A stretch of DNA of 44,049 nt from an uncultured Bacteroidales bacterium (GCA_934726455.1 CAKVDS010000013.1:1-44049), one strand, 5' to 3'. Numbered from the stretch's first letter, positions 1-8,601 are shown. A program made the numbers and translations. The notes: generated by a model not told the origin, from the sequence alone.

Positions 1-5
1 CATAA

Positions 6-367
6 GTTTCAATCCACGCACCCGCGAGGGGTGCGACCTCCGCCCGTAGTACTTCGCAGCCTACGCCGGAGTTTCAATCCACGCACCCGCGAGGGGTGCG
101 ACATGCTGTTAATCGTACTTCGCAGAATATCTATGTTTCAATCCACGCACCCGCGAGGGGTGCGACAAGTGAGGACGGTGACGTTTACCACCATACTCAG
201 TTTCAATCCACGCACCCGCGAGGGGTGCGACCTTCCAGTTGTCAATAATGTCCATATATGTTCTTTCTGTTTCAATCCACGCACCCGCGAGGGGTGCGAC
301 GTCAAGGTGAAGCCGGTCATCCCACATCCGGACAAGTTTCAATCCACGCACCCGCGAGGGGTGCGAC
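6..367 (-). CRISPR. Type I-C CRISPR array, 6 repeats, 5 complete spacers (truncated by window edge)
   Basis: Six identical 32-bp repeats start at 6, 71, 135, 200, 269 and 336. On the minus strand each begins GTCGCACCCC, forms a CGCACCC/GGGTGCG hairpin and ends in ATTGAAAC, the layout of type I-C repeats cut by Cas5c to leave an 11-nt 5' handle. Spacers are 33, 32, 33, 37 and 35 bp (38-70, 103-134, 167-199, 232-268, 301-335). Transcription is inferred to be on the minus strand, because the cas genes and leader lie on the high-coordinate side, so 301-335 would be the newest spacer. The array continues beyond position 1. No degenerate terminal repeat is seen. Confidence 0.97.
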
Positions 368-543
368 CGCATATACAGCAAGTGTCTGTATATCATGTTG
401 CAAATATAGTGATTTCGCGAATATCCTTAAAAGACACGATGTGGACATTCGCAATCAGACAAAGGCGCAATCAAACTATTGATTATCAAACTACGCGGAA
501 AGCCTTCACCTCAATGCAACACTTCACCTCCGCGGAAGGAATT
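368..543 (-). promoter_or_regulatory. CRISPR leader with candidate array promoter
   Basis: This AT-rich stretch separates the cas2 stop from the first repeat, where a leader is expected. On the minus strand TATATTTG (408-401) fits the Bacteroidota -7 box TAnnTTTG. The -33 position is only TTTT/TTAA near 428-432, so that half is weak. Transcription would start near 396, about 30 nt before the first repeat. No ORF is supported here. Confidence 0.6.
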
Positions 544-834
544 TCATATGATCAATTCCCCAGAAAAGTTTATTCCTTTATTTTTGCCCAAGGTGACAAC
601 CTTATGTTCCCAATTGGAACCCAACAAATAAAAGCGGATACTATCATTTTCCTGATCAATTATTTCCGCAAGCGCCTCCCGCAGTTTGATGAATTGTGAC
701 TCATTCAACACGCATTCAAAAACAGAATTCTGCACTCTTTTTCCGTAATTCATGCATGAGCGGGCAACATTTCTCAAACGTTTTATCCCGCTTACAGATG
801 ACATATTTACATCATATGTTACTATGACGAACAT
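544..834 (-). CDS. cas2: CRISPR-associated endonuclease Cas2
   Basis: This 96-residue protein has the usual Cas2 size and opens with the beta strand MFVIVTYDVN, which carries the conserved Asp (residue 8) of the ferredoxin-like fold. Cas2 dimers form the core of the Cas1-Cas2 integrase complex that inserts new spacers at the leader end of the array. The gene is the last of the cas operon, 3 nt after the cas1 stop and directly before the leader, as is standard for subtype I-C. The ATG at 834 is the only start that keeps the first beta strand. The assignment is secure from length, motif and position. Confidence 0.96.
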   Translation of the reverse strand: MFVIVTYDVNMSSVSGIKRLRNVARSCMNYGKRVQNSVFECVLNESQFIKLREALAEIIDQENDSIRFYLLGSNWEHKVVTLGKNKGINFSGELII

Positions 835-837
835 AGC

Positions 838-1860
838 TCATTTTATCAAAAAAACCGGAGAATCATCAATATCTCCCCGTAGATACCTGGCCATCAGCAT
901 GGATTGCACATATGGCAACAATCCAATACTTACTTTCTCATTCAAATAAGGATGCATTATCTGTTCCTTTTTTCGACTTTGCCACGCCGTCAGAATCACC
1001 TTTCGTCCAGCATCAGTCATAATCACCCCCTCTTCTCCTTGCTTAACAAAGTCCCTAACCGTTACCTGCTTGCGATTAATCATAGACAAAACCAGCCTAT
1101 CGCCAAGATAAGCCCGCAACTCTTCCATCATATCCAAAGAAAGTGACACACGTCCAGGCCTTAAAGAATGCATAAAGCCTACGTACGGGTCCAAACCGAC
1201 AGTTTCCAGTGCCGCTGTCATATCATTACAAATCAATGAATATACAAATGACAACATCGCGTTGACAGCATCTTTCGGGGGCCGGCGACTCCGGCCCTCA
1301 AACAAAAAGTCGTTTTTCTGATGCAGCAACATGTGAGAAAAAACAGAAAAATAACATGATGCCGCCTCCCCCTCTATGCCCCTAATGCGGTCAACAGAGC
1401 CGGAGTCCAATACTCTTTTTTTACATCTCAACAAATATTCAGCCGCATCCTCAACAGCTTGGCTTGCCCCGCTTTCGCGCAAAAACCGTTTAAGAATATT
1501 CCGATAATTCAATATCTTTCCACCAACGAACAATTTAGACAGGTGGACAGCACAATCGGAGTCATCAGAAAATTTGTACTGCGCCTTCCTCAACATTACA
1601 TTTCCTCTGGTTGGCCCCATCGAGCGACATATAAAACGCCCTTGAGGAGACAAAAAAGTCAACGAAACATTATTATCAGCACATAGTTTCATAAGCCCCG
1701 GACTCGCTCCTACATAACTGAACGAAACAATTTGTTCAATATTATGTATCGGTATACGGAACAATTCTTCCCGCTCCACAGAAATAACAACATTAAGTCC
1801 ATCTTTACTCAGATACGCCTCAGGAGTTGTAACGTACAATGTGTTAAGCAGGATTCTCAT
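838..1860 (-). CDS. cas1: CRISPR-associated endonuclease/integrase Cas1
   Basis: This 340-residue protein matches the I-C Cas1 family. The metal-binding triad is visible as Glu163 in RGIEGEAA, His231 in GFMHSLRPGR and Asp243 in SLSLDMMEE. Cas1 catalyses the transesterification that integrates prespacers into the CRISPR array together with Cas2. Its first 17 nt overlap the end of cas4, which points to translational coupling, and the cas2 start follows 3 nt after its stop. The catalytic residues are intact and no truncation is seen, so adaptation should be functional if the operon is expressed. Confidence 0.97.
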   Translation of the reverse strand: MRILLNTLYVTTPEAYLSKDGLNVVISVEREELFRIPIHNIEQIVSFSYVGASPGLMKLCADNNVSLTFLSPQGRFICRSMGPTRGNVMLRKAQYKFSDDSDCAVHLSKLFVGGKILNYRNILKRFLRESGASQAVEDAAEYLLRCKKRVLDSGSVDRIRGIEGEAASCYFSVFSHMLLHQKNDFLFEGRSRRPPKDAVNAMLSFVYSLICNDMTAALETVGLDPYVGFMHSLRPGRVSLSLDMMEELRAYLGDRLVLSMINRKQVTVRDFVKQGEEGVIMTDAGRKVILTAWQSRKKEQIMHPYLNEKVSIGLLPYVQSMLMARYLRGDIDDSPVFLIK

Positions 1861-2515
1861 ATAGATTTCGTTTCAAGTAATTAGAAGCCGTCTGGCAATC
1901 ACCCATTTCCGGCATACAAATATTATTCAACGAACAGTTTTTGCAGCGAGACGTCTTATTTGCTTTGGGGACAATTCCGCTTTTGAATAATTCATGCATC
2001 TTGGATGCATACAATGACGTCATCTCCCTAAGTGAATCGGTGATAATAACTGTCTCTCTATGCTTCACCTCATTATAGTACAGAGCTCCACTCCGAATTC
2101 TTACTCCATACATTTCTTCCAAGCACATAGATTGAGCAGCCAATTGCACTTCGTCTCTTTCATCTGGCTTACTATGGCCTCTTTTGTATTCCACTGGATA
2201 GGGTTTCCAATATCCAGCATATTTCGGATGAAGAATGGAATCCTCCGGAGTCTCCGAGTGCAATAATTCAACTGCATCTGTAACACCATACAGCCCCAGT
2301 TCTTTTGAAGCAATAGGCAAGGAGCGCAACGTTATCGTATCCCCATTCTTTTGCCGATAAAAAGGGTTGTCCACATTCTTGTGAAGAATATTACCTTCTG
2401 TCGTGAGGCGATTTTCTTCCCATTGCTGTTCAATATGAATCAATGCCCACTGTCGGGGACAGAACACAAAGTGCTGAATTCCCGACAGCATGAGCATTTC
2501 ATCTTCAGTGTACAT
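1844..2515 (-). CDS. cas4: CRISPR-associated exonuclease Cas4 (Dna2/RecB-like, 4Fe-4S)
   Basis: This 223-residue protein has the N-terminal Cys19 in FVFCPRQWAL and the C-terminal cluster Cys191, Cys194 and Cys200 (CKNCSLNNIC), the four ligands of the Cas4 iron-sulfur cluster. The RecB-type nuclease residues are present as Asp80 (GVTDAVEL), Glu109-Tyr-Lys111 (PVEYKRG) and Gln124. In I-C systems Cas4 associates with Cas1 to trim prespacer ends and select the PAM side. The gene starts 7 nt after cas7 and overlaps cas1 by 17 nt. All key residues are intact. Confidence 0.96.
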   Translation of the reverse strand: MYTEDEMLMLSGIQHFVFCPRQWALIHIEQQWEENRLTTEGNILHKNVDNPFYRQKNGDTITLRSLPIASKELGLYGVTDAVELLHSETPEDSILHPKYAGYWKPYPVEYKRGHSKPDERDEVQLAAQSMCLEEMYGVRIRSGALYYNEVKHRETVIITDSLREMTSLYASKMHELFKSGIVPKANKTSRCKNCSLNNICMPEMGDCQTASNYLKRNLYENPA

Positions 2516-2522
2516 AGCTGCG

Positions 2523-3374
2523 CTATATCACTTCTTCTACTGTAACCCCATACGGGACTGCCGCTTTGTCTATTGTGACACTATAGTCCTTGAATGAGCG
2601 CGGCACAGAACCCGAAACTCTCTCAACCTTAACCAGATCAAAAAGCATATTGGCTGGCGCATTGCCAAGTTCCGAATCATGTCGAAAAACTACGAGTTTC
2701 TGTGCGCTCATCAGACCGCGGGCCGCAGAACGGTCTTGGTCAAACATGTTTTTCAGCGCCTCAAAGAAAAGCCGAAGATCCTCTTCAGAAAATCCTGTTT
2801 GTTTAGCAAGGTTTGCCGAAATAAAACCATGGCAGACATAAAGACCATACGGAACAGTAGCCTTACGGCCCATCGTCCGATTTCCGCCATTTTGTTTCTC
2901 AGACTCTTTATCTGTGGCAACCGCCATTCTTGTAATAGAATGTTCTTCTGTGGATATAGGATCAACCGAACGGGCAAAGGTCAATTGAACAGGCCCTCTA
3001 ACCTGACCGGCGTTCTTACCCGTTGACATTACAGCGCCAAATGTGCGAATATCATAATAGGTTTTGCACATATACATACGGGCAGCGGATATCTTGTCCT
3101 TCGAGTTCTTAACCTCCGAATCATCATGCGCTTTATCAATCTCATTGTTCAGCACAGCTTTTTCCTTAATGAAAATGTCATAACCATCTGACAGTTTTTT
3201 TACCATCTGCACATAATTACGCACTTTACGTTTAAGACATACATCGGTCACAAGACCATTGCCAGTTTCCGCATCTACACGAGGAAGATTACCAGCATCA
3301 GGATCCCCATTAGGATTTCCGTCTTGTACATCAAAGATGTAGACGAAGTCAATTCTGCTATTTAATTCAGCCAT
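2523..3374 (-). CDS. cas7c: Type I-C Cascade backbone subunit Cas7 (Csd2)
   Basis: This 283-residue protein begins with the Csd2/Cas7 signature: an RRM-like strand around residues 5-18 followed by DGNPNGDPDAGNLPR and the CLKRKVRNYV helix that contacts crRNA. A Gly-rich region follows later (GGNRTMGRKATVPYG). Several copies of Cas7 polymerise along the spacer part of the crRNA to form the Cascade backbone. The gene lies 23 nt after cas8c and 7 nt before cas4 in the standard I-C order. Length and motifs are typical and nothing suggests disruption. Confidence 0.96.
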   Translation of the reverse strand: MAELNSRIDFVYIFDVQDGNPNGDPDAGNLPRVDAETGNGLVTDVCLKRKVRNYVQMVKKLSDGYDIFIKEKAVLNNEIDKAHDDSEVKNSKDKISAARMYMCKTYYDIRTFGAVMSTGKNAGQVRGPVQLTFARSVDPISTEEHSITRMAVATDKESEKQNGGNRTMGRKATVPYGLYVCHGFISANLAKQTGFSEEDLRLFFEALKNMFDQDRSAARGLMSAQKLVVFRHDSELGNAPANMLFDLVKVERVSGSVPRSFKDYSVTIDKAAVPYGVTVEEVI

Positions 3375-3397
3375 ATTAATTTATATTTAAGATAAAA

Positions 3398-5125
3398 TCA
3401 AATATTCGCATCATCTTTCTTCAAGAAAAAGTCCTGCCTCTGATGGTAGTAGCCGATAAAAAAACGGCCTTGGTCTTGGAGGTCAAGATGCGCAGGAAAC
3501 CCATCTGCTGGCATCTTGTCCATGATTTCCTGCTCCAACTTCTCATAAAAAACCTTCTTGCCTTCATTAGGCAGTTTCTCCAGATGATGCAGCGAAATAT
3601 TGAGAATTGTCGAAAACACTGCCGACGGGGTTGAACTGGCAGCATTCATGTATCGTTCCCGAATAGTGTTGATCCCATTTGCGTATTCCTGAATTCTGTC
3701 AAGTACGGCAAAAAGACGCCCGCAAAGATACCCTTGATTAGTGTTGCTTTTGTCTAACATAATTTCTATTCTTTTGTCTGTAGTATTTGTTCTGTTGAGA
3801 TAAGCCTTGATGATGGCTGCACGCCCTATCCGTACAGCATTTCCTCCTGTGGACTCAGCTCTTATGCGGCGTATACAAGCAGAGAGCAATGCATTAGGAT
3901 AAGGTAAACCCTGGAATGTACTTCGCACAACAGCATCAGGAAGATTAGGTTCAACCTCTGATTGTTTTCCATTCAATGCCACAGCAGACAACATATCTTT
4001 TACCCCCGCATAAGGCTTTTTATCTTTTCTGGTATCAATGATTTCCATGTCATACAGATGACGCAGTATCTTCCCGGCAAAATCCTTTAAAGAACTCTCA
4101 GACCAATATATCACTGCTATTCTTGCAGAATTTGGAGCGAGGCCAAGTATGTAGAAGCGATCATCCAATGATGTCTTCAAGCCACCGCTGTAGATAGAAG
4201 TGAAGACCTTTTTTACTTGTTCAACCTTTGCGTTTGGATCGTCCCGGGCATCCTCAGAGCATCCCAGCAAATCCAGGAGGCTATTCTCCGCCTGTTCTGC
4301 GACTTCCGTTTTTGATGACGCCCAAAACACAAAAGTGCGATTTCCAAGCGTAAATTTGTTGTGGGAGTCTCTTTGCAACATCGCATTAAGAGCCGTTGTA
4401 TACGCAAACTCTGCTATTTCACTTATAGGAGCATTGTCACACTGCTTTTTACCGTAAGAATCATACCCAGAGTCTACTTGGAAGGCCACTATTTTGGCTG
4501 TCGCTTGGCTACCAGCAATCATTGTGGCTGTCGTTGTCTTCACTGGAATGCCACGGTCACCTGTAACCAGACATACACATCCCTTATTTTCCTTCACATC
4601 TCCACTTTCCAATTGTAAAAGTTCCTTTTTCTCCGCCAATATCTTGTCTTCACCTTCTATTCTGAAAGAGAAAAAAGAGAATTTTTTAGAAAGATTATTC
4701 TTGATCTCATCCCACAGCGGATCCCCTTCAATTTGAGAAACTATTGAGTTCCTATCTTGCCGGTAAAAAGACCTTACTGCACGCATATCTACATTACCTG
4801 GAAAACTGTCAGCAATGGACTCCACCTTTGCCTTGAAAGCATCAAGACATTTCTGTTCTTTTTCAAGATTTCGATCCGAAGAATAGCCCAATACATACGT
4901 ACAGTTGTCATAGAGATAATTCGCAACAACGCCACTTGACCGACCTATCTGTTTCTTCACAAGATAGCGTCTAGCACGCTCCTTATCTATTCGACAATCC
5001 TCAAATCGAATAAACTCCCCATCTTTAGATATGACAACAAGAAAACCTATTTCCTTCTCTTCCATGCCAAATTCAGGAAGATCGCCACACCTATTATAAT
5101 AGTCATATAATGCTTTTAGAATCAT
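3398..5125 (-). CDS. cas8c: Type I-C Cascade large subunit Cas8c (Csd1)
   Basis: This 575-residue protein begins MILKALYDYYNR and matches Csd1/Cas8c in length, N-terminal sequence and operon position. It contains LVTGDRGIPV near residue 188 and a C-terminal helical segment. Cas8c recognises the PAM and starts R-loop formation. In I-C systems an internal start inside cas8c commonly yields a separate Cas11-like small subunit from the C-terminal region; no separate cas11 gene exists here, so that arrangement is likely, but the internal start was not pinned down. The start overlaps the cas5 stop by 4 nt (ATGA). Confidence 0.94.
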   Translation of the reverse strand: MILKALYDYYNRCGDLPEFGMEEKEIGFLVVISKDGEFIRFEDCRIDKERARRYLVKKQIGRSSGVVANYLYDNCTYVLGYSSDRNLEKEQKCLDAFKAKVESIADSFPGNVDMRAVRSFYRQDRNSIVSQIEGDPLWDEIKNNLSKKFSFFSFRIEGEDKILAEKKELLQLESGDVKENKGCVCLVTGDRGIPVKTTTATMIAGSQATAKIVAFQVDSGYDSYGKKQCDNAPISEIAEFAYTTALNAMLQRDSHNKFTLGNRTFVFWASSKTEVAEQAENSLLDLLGCSEDARDDPNAKVEQVKKVFTSIYSGGLKTSLDDRFYILGLAPNSARIAVIYWSESSLKDFAGKILRHLYDMEIIDTRKDKKPYAGVKDMLSAVALNGKQSEVEPNLPDAVVRSTFQGLPYPNALLSACIRRIRAESTGGNAVRIGRAAIIKAYLNRTNTTDKRIEIMLDKSNTNQGYLCGRLFAVLDRIQEYANGINTIRERYMNAASSTPSAVFSTILNISLHHLEKLPNEGKKVFYEKLEQEIMDKMPADGFPAHLDLQDQGRFFIGYYHQRQDFFLKKDDANI

Positions 5126-5841
5126 CTCAGAATCTCCTCGCTGTTTAGTGGTGGAACTATGATTACTCCCGCAACCATTTGTGGACGATAAAACATTGCC
5201 ACGATGTTCTTAGGATCGGTAAAGTCCATATCATATAGCATAATGCCCAAGTCCTTTGTGCCTCCCTGTTCTGTTGATATGGCGGGAAACAACTTTTCCG
5301 ATTCTGGATCAACCAGTCTGAACGAAGCCGAGAATTCACGCGTCCCAAGGTAAGGCTGGTTAAAGCACTGTCCTTTGCTTGCCCGCCGTTCAAACATCCG
5401 ATAGTACTTCATAGGATTTTCATCTGCCCCAGGTTCGTGTACAAACAGATCTCCTTCAGCCTTGCGCTTCGCGACAGACCGGAATTCCATTTTCGCCCAT
5501 ATCCGATAACGGACATCTTTAAGAAGCAGAGTGTTCTTCTGTTGACGATTTACAAGTTTACCCTCTTTATTAACCTCATCAATACATATAGGTTTCGCAG
5601 ATTTAGCCACTGCCCCAACTTCATTCCTTTTCACAGATGCCCACCTGACAGGATTAAGTATCTCTATCTTTGTTATCTGCCAATGGATAGCCGGTTTCCA
5701 AAAAATCGCCTCATAAATGGCTCGGGCAGCAGATGGTGTTATCACGTCATAGCTGACACGTTCCACCTTCAGTTCCGGACGCGTAAAACAAGCCATATCT
5801 CCCCACACTTCCAAACAGTACTCTTTATCCGTATAATGCAT
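5122..5841 (-). CDS. cas5c: Type I-C crRNA endoribonuclease Cas5c (Cas5d)
   Basis: This 239-residue protein starts MHYTDKEYCLEVWGDMACF and continues with TRPELKVERVSYDVITPSAA, the RAMP-fold signature of Cas5d. In subtype I-C, which lacks Cas6, Cas5 cuts pre-crRNA at the base of the repeat hairpin and stays bound to the 5' handle. The Gly-rich loop near the end (MVAGVIIVPP) fits the family. The gene lies 4 nt after the cas3 stop and overlaps cas8c by 4 nt, so the first three genes are tightly coupled. No Cas6 is present in the window, consistent with this role. Confidence 0.95.
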   Translation of the reverse strand: MHYTDKEYCLEVWGDMACFTRPELKVERVSYDVITPSAARAIYEAIFWKPAIHWQITKIEILNPVRWASVKRNEVGAVAKSAKPICIDEVNKEGKLVNRQQKNTLLLKDVRYRIWAKMEFRSVAKRKAEGDLFVHEPGADENPMKYYRMFERRASKGQCFNQPYLGTREFSASFRLVDPESEKLFPAISTEQGGTKDLGIMLYDMDFTDPKNIVAMFYRPQMVAGVIIVPPLNSEEILR

Positions 5842-5845
5842 TTTC

Positions 5846-8029
5846 TCAAATTATAAATGATTCATGTGTCCAGTTATTATCCACGCATAGACCTAAATAG
5901 CTATCATACTGTTGCTTATATTCCACCACAAACACGCCCTCAAGTTTTTCCTCCACTACACCAAGTTTCTTCAAAGTCTCAAAATCTTCTTTATTCACAC
6001 TTACTGTATATCTGGAAAGTTTCTTCATCAAATTATACGAAGGTCCTGTCTTCATCAAGTCTTGTACCACTTCCATACTATCCTTCCAGCAAACAATCAC
6101 GGAAACTCCATCATCCTTTACAAGACGGAATTCTTTGGCAGCAGAGGCAAAGTACATATTTGTCTTGTTATACAAATAATATTTCATATCTTTTACATCA
6201 AAACTCTCCGTTCGGCAATAACGCTGTCTGAAATACTTTTCCATTGTATCCGGAGAGAACCAATCGCTGTCATTGCTCAAACTTAAACGTGCCTCATTGG
6301 AAATCCGCATCTCTCCACAAGGCAGATTGTGTTCTTTAGCGAGACTGAACACATATGTAATACAAACCCCAAATTTACCCTCACGATTACACCTTCCTGC
6401 CGCCTGCAAGATAGAGTCCAATCCCGCCTCTTGGCGAAACACTACCGGGAAATCAATATCGACCCCGGCCTCGATCAATTGCGTAGAAACGACACGAACC
6501 GCATCATTATTACCACCAGACAACGCACTTTTAATTTGATCTATCGTATCTTTAATATGGTCGGAACACATCATCTTTGACAAATGCAATGTGATCCCCT
6601 CTTTAGGCATTCGCTCATATAATTCTCTCGCATCCTTACGGGTGTTCACTATGCAAAGAACCCTCTTATGTTTCATAAGCATAGCAGCCACTTCATCATA
6701 GGATTTTCCATTATTGTCTATGCTTAACTTCACTCGCCGCAATCTGTCGTGCAAGCCATAGCTTCTTGGAATTATTTCAGTTACGCTATCAATACCACGA
6801 AAAGCAACTTTAGGATTACAGCCTTCTATCGGACCGCTCAAAACCGGTTGACTGGCAGTAGTAAAAAGTACAGAGACTTTAAACAGCCTATTGTATGTCT
6901 TCAATGAATCAATAACAGGTTGTAAAAAGGATGCAGGCAGCGTCTGCGCCTCATCCAATATAATGACACTATTCACGATGTTGTGCAATTTCCTGCAGAC
7001 AGATGGTTTATTGCTAAACATTGACTCAAACAACTGGACATTTGTTGTCACCACGATAGGATAGTCCCAATTCTCTGTTGCCAACCTAATTCGTTCACGC
7101 AAACATTCATCCTTGATCTGTTCCGGATCAACATTGCTGTGATGTTCAAGAACATTCTCTTCTCCAAATATACTCCGCAAAACAGAAGCGGTCTGCATGA
7201 TTATGCTAGTATAAGGGATCGCGATAATAATCCTTTTCTGGCCATTACGGACAGCATGTCTGACGGCCCAAACCAAAGAAGACAGGGTTTTGCCGCCACC
7301 AGTAGGTACCGTCAGGCTGTAGAACCCCTCCGGCGTATCAGACATTTCTCTACATCGACTCTGAATACAGTCTCTCAAACGATTCACCTCTGAGTCCACG
7401 GACGAAGTTTTTAATCTGTTCAAGAAAACTTCAAGCACAGGCAATAAAGATTTCAATTCGGCCTTACCCTTACGCAATGCAGAGGATCTTTCATCCATAA
7501 AATTTTCCGTGTCAAGATAATCCGCATCAACAAGACAGGAATAGAGCATTCTCGCCAAATGATGAAAATCACTTGATTCCACCGAGAACGGCGGTTTGTT
7601 CAAACTAACCCTCTCGACATTCACATTTACTTCTTCCGGTATCTTCTTCTCCAAACAACTTCTTTCACCATCCAATTCATCAGTGTCATGCAATCCAGCA
7701 TGGTGCGATATTATCTGATTAACAAAGAGATTATCACTCGACTTGCCATAGATCCCACGAGCCAGGATGCCACCGACATACGCATGGTTGTAATCCCCTG
7801 ATACAACAATATCAGGGGCATAACCACTTTCTTTTCTTATGTGCATTTGAAAAGCATAAGATTCTTTACCTTTATCATGAAGCATTCCAAGTACTTCTCC
7901 CCACGTGGACATGCCAAATTCTCCGGCAAAGTGAGAAGCAAGAGATGCAACCCCCGCTAAATGGTCATCATTAAGTTGAAACACCCAATGACCATTTTGT
8001 TGATACAGATGAGAAATTATCTTATCCAT
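5846..8029 (-). CDS. cas3: CRISPR-associated nuclease/helicase Cas3 (I-C)
   Basis: This 727-residue protein joins an N-terminal HD nuclease to a superfamily 2 helicase. His51-Asp52 sit in GMLHDKGKES, and further metal-site histidines are in YNHAYVGG and ISHHAGLHD. Helicase motifs follow in order: Walker A VPTGGGKT, motif II ILDEAQ, motif V QLIEAGVDIDF and motif VI QAAGRCNREG. Cas3 is recruited to the R-loop by Cascade and degrades the target DNA processively. It is the first gene of the operon, preceded by a near-perfect promoter (8100-8070). All active-site motifs are intact. Confidence 0.97.
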   Translation of the reverse strand: MDKIISHLYQQNGHWVFQLNDDHLAGVASLASHFAGEFGMSTWGEVLGMLHDKGKESYAFQMHIRKESGYAPDIVVSGDYNHAYVGGILARGIYGKSSDNLFVNQIISHHAGLHDTDELDGERSCLEKKIPEEVNVNVERVSLNKPPFSVESSDFHHLARMLYSCLVDADYLDTENFMDERSSALRKGKAELKSLLPVLEVFLNRLKTSSVDSEVNRLRDCIQSRCREMSDTPEGFYSLTVPTGGGKTLSSLVWAVRHAVRNGQKRIIIAIPYTSIIMQTASVLRSIFGEENVLEHHSNVDPEQIKDECLRERIRLATENWDYPIVVTTNVQLFESMFSNKPSVCRKLHNIVNSVIILDEAQTLPASFLQPVIDSLKTYNRLFKVSVLFTTASQPVLSGPIEGCNPKVAFRGIDSVTEIIPRSYGLHDRLRRVKLSIDNNGKSYDEVAAMLMKHKRVLCIVNTRKDARELYERMPKEGITLHLSKMMCSDHIKDTIDQIKSALSGGNNDAVRVVSTQLIEAGVDIDFPVVFRQEAGLDSILQAAGRCNREGKFGVCITYVFSLAKEHNLPCGEMRISNEARLSLSNDSDWFSPDTMEKYFRQRYCRTESFDVKDMKYYLYNKTNMYFASAAKEFRLVKDDGVSVIVCWKDSMEVVQDLMKTGPSYNLMKKLSRYTVSVNKEDFETLKKLGVVEEKLEGVFVVEYKQQYDSYLGLCVDNNWTHESFII

Positions 8030-8069
8030 TTCTATTCATTCCCTATTGCGATTGCAATACCTTCGCCCA

Positions 8070-8100
8070 CAAAGATAAAGTTTTTCACAAATCAAACAAA
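8070..8100 (-). promoter_or_regulatory. Promoter of the cas operon
   Basis: On the minus strand TTTG (8100-8097), a 19-nt spacer and TATCTTTG (8077-8070) match the Bacteroidota consensus exactly. Transcription would start near 8065, giving a 5' leader of about 36 nt to cas3. No operator was recognised. Confidence 0.75.
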
Positions 8101-8169
8101 TTTTACAACATACAAGCACCAATATTAGACGCAATTCACAATAAGGATTATTCCGTTGTGCAAACATTT

Positions 8170-8200
8170 AGAGCGGATCGCATGATTCGCTCTTTTTTTT
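8170..8200 (+). terminator. Intrinsic terminator on plus strand with no gene upstream
   Basis: AGAGCGGATC (8170-8179) pairs with GATTCGCTCT (8184-8193) around a GCAT tetraloop, with one G-T wobble, and is followed by T residues to 8200. The T-run exists only for plus-strand transcription, yet the only gene upstream is cas3, which reads away. It may end a short non-coding transcript antisense to, or divergent from, the cas promoter. Confidence 0.65.
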
Positions 8201-8227
8201 ACCCGCAACTCACACCACATGTTCTTC

Positions 8228-8354
8228 AGTCTCGTGCGCACGAAGTCGATTCTGTGCGCGCCAGAGGGCCTCGTGCGCACGGCAAAGATTTTCCATCGTC
8301 CTCGTGCGCACCAGACGGCTTTTCACGCACGGGATCGGTCTCGTGCGCACGGAG
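8228..8354 (+). repeat. Five-box GTGCGCAC intergenic element, copy A
   Basis: GTGCGCAC boxes lie at 8234, 8254 (GTGCGCGC), 8273, 8304 and 8343, so start-to-start spacing is 20, 19, 31 and 39 bp. Box 4 is followed by CCAGACGGCTTTTCACGCAC, and box 5 by GG. The same order, spacing and box-4 tail recur at 22.7, 32.1 (inverted) and 37.9 kb. This copy lies between the divergent cas3 and fsr genes. Reading frames through it look spurious. Confidence 0.85.
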
Positions 8355-8360
8355 CGGCAG

Positions 8361-8426
8361 GGCACTGAGCTCGGGGTGACGGGGCACTGAGCAACGGGGC
8401 GACGGAAACTGAGCACGGGACGGTGG
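8361..8426. repeat. Three imperfect 22-bp tandem repeats
   Basis: ACTGAGC recurs at 8364, 8386 and 8408 with an exact 22-bp period; the intervening sequence is a degenerate CGGGGYGACGG. The array directly follows copy A of the five-box element and precedes the fsr promoter. No coding role is supported. Confidence 0.6.
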
Positions 8427-8497
8427 CATGAACGGGGCAGAGACGGGGGCAAGGACAAAGGAAATCAGGAGCAGGGATAGGAACGAACAGCGGCCGC

Positions 8498-8529
8498 ATT
8501 GCAATCCACCCGGGAAAGGTGTATCTTTG
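8498..8529 (+). promoter_or_regulatory. Promoter of the Fsr-type MFS gene
   Basis: TATCTTTG at 8522-8529 fits the -7 box exactly, and ATTG at 8498-8501 is a one-mismatch -33 box with 20-bp spacing. Transcription would start near 8534, giving a leader of about 68 nt. Confidence 0.6.
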
Positions 8530-8601
8530 CAAGCCGGCCAGGGGTCTTGTTCCAGAAAGTAACACCGGGGCAGATATTTCTTAAGGCAGGAGCACACAAA
8601 G

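Noticed and set aside
31..699. Open frames across the CRISPR array on both strands
   Set aside because: They are produced by the repeat sequence itself, show its period and have no independent coding evidence.
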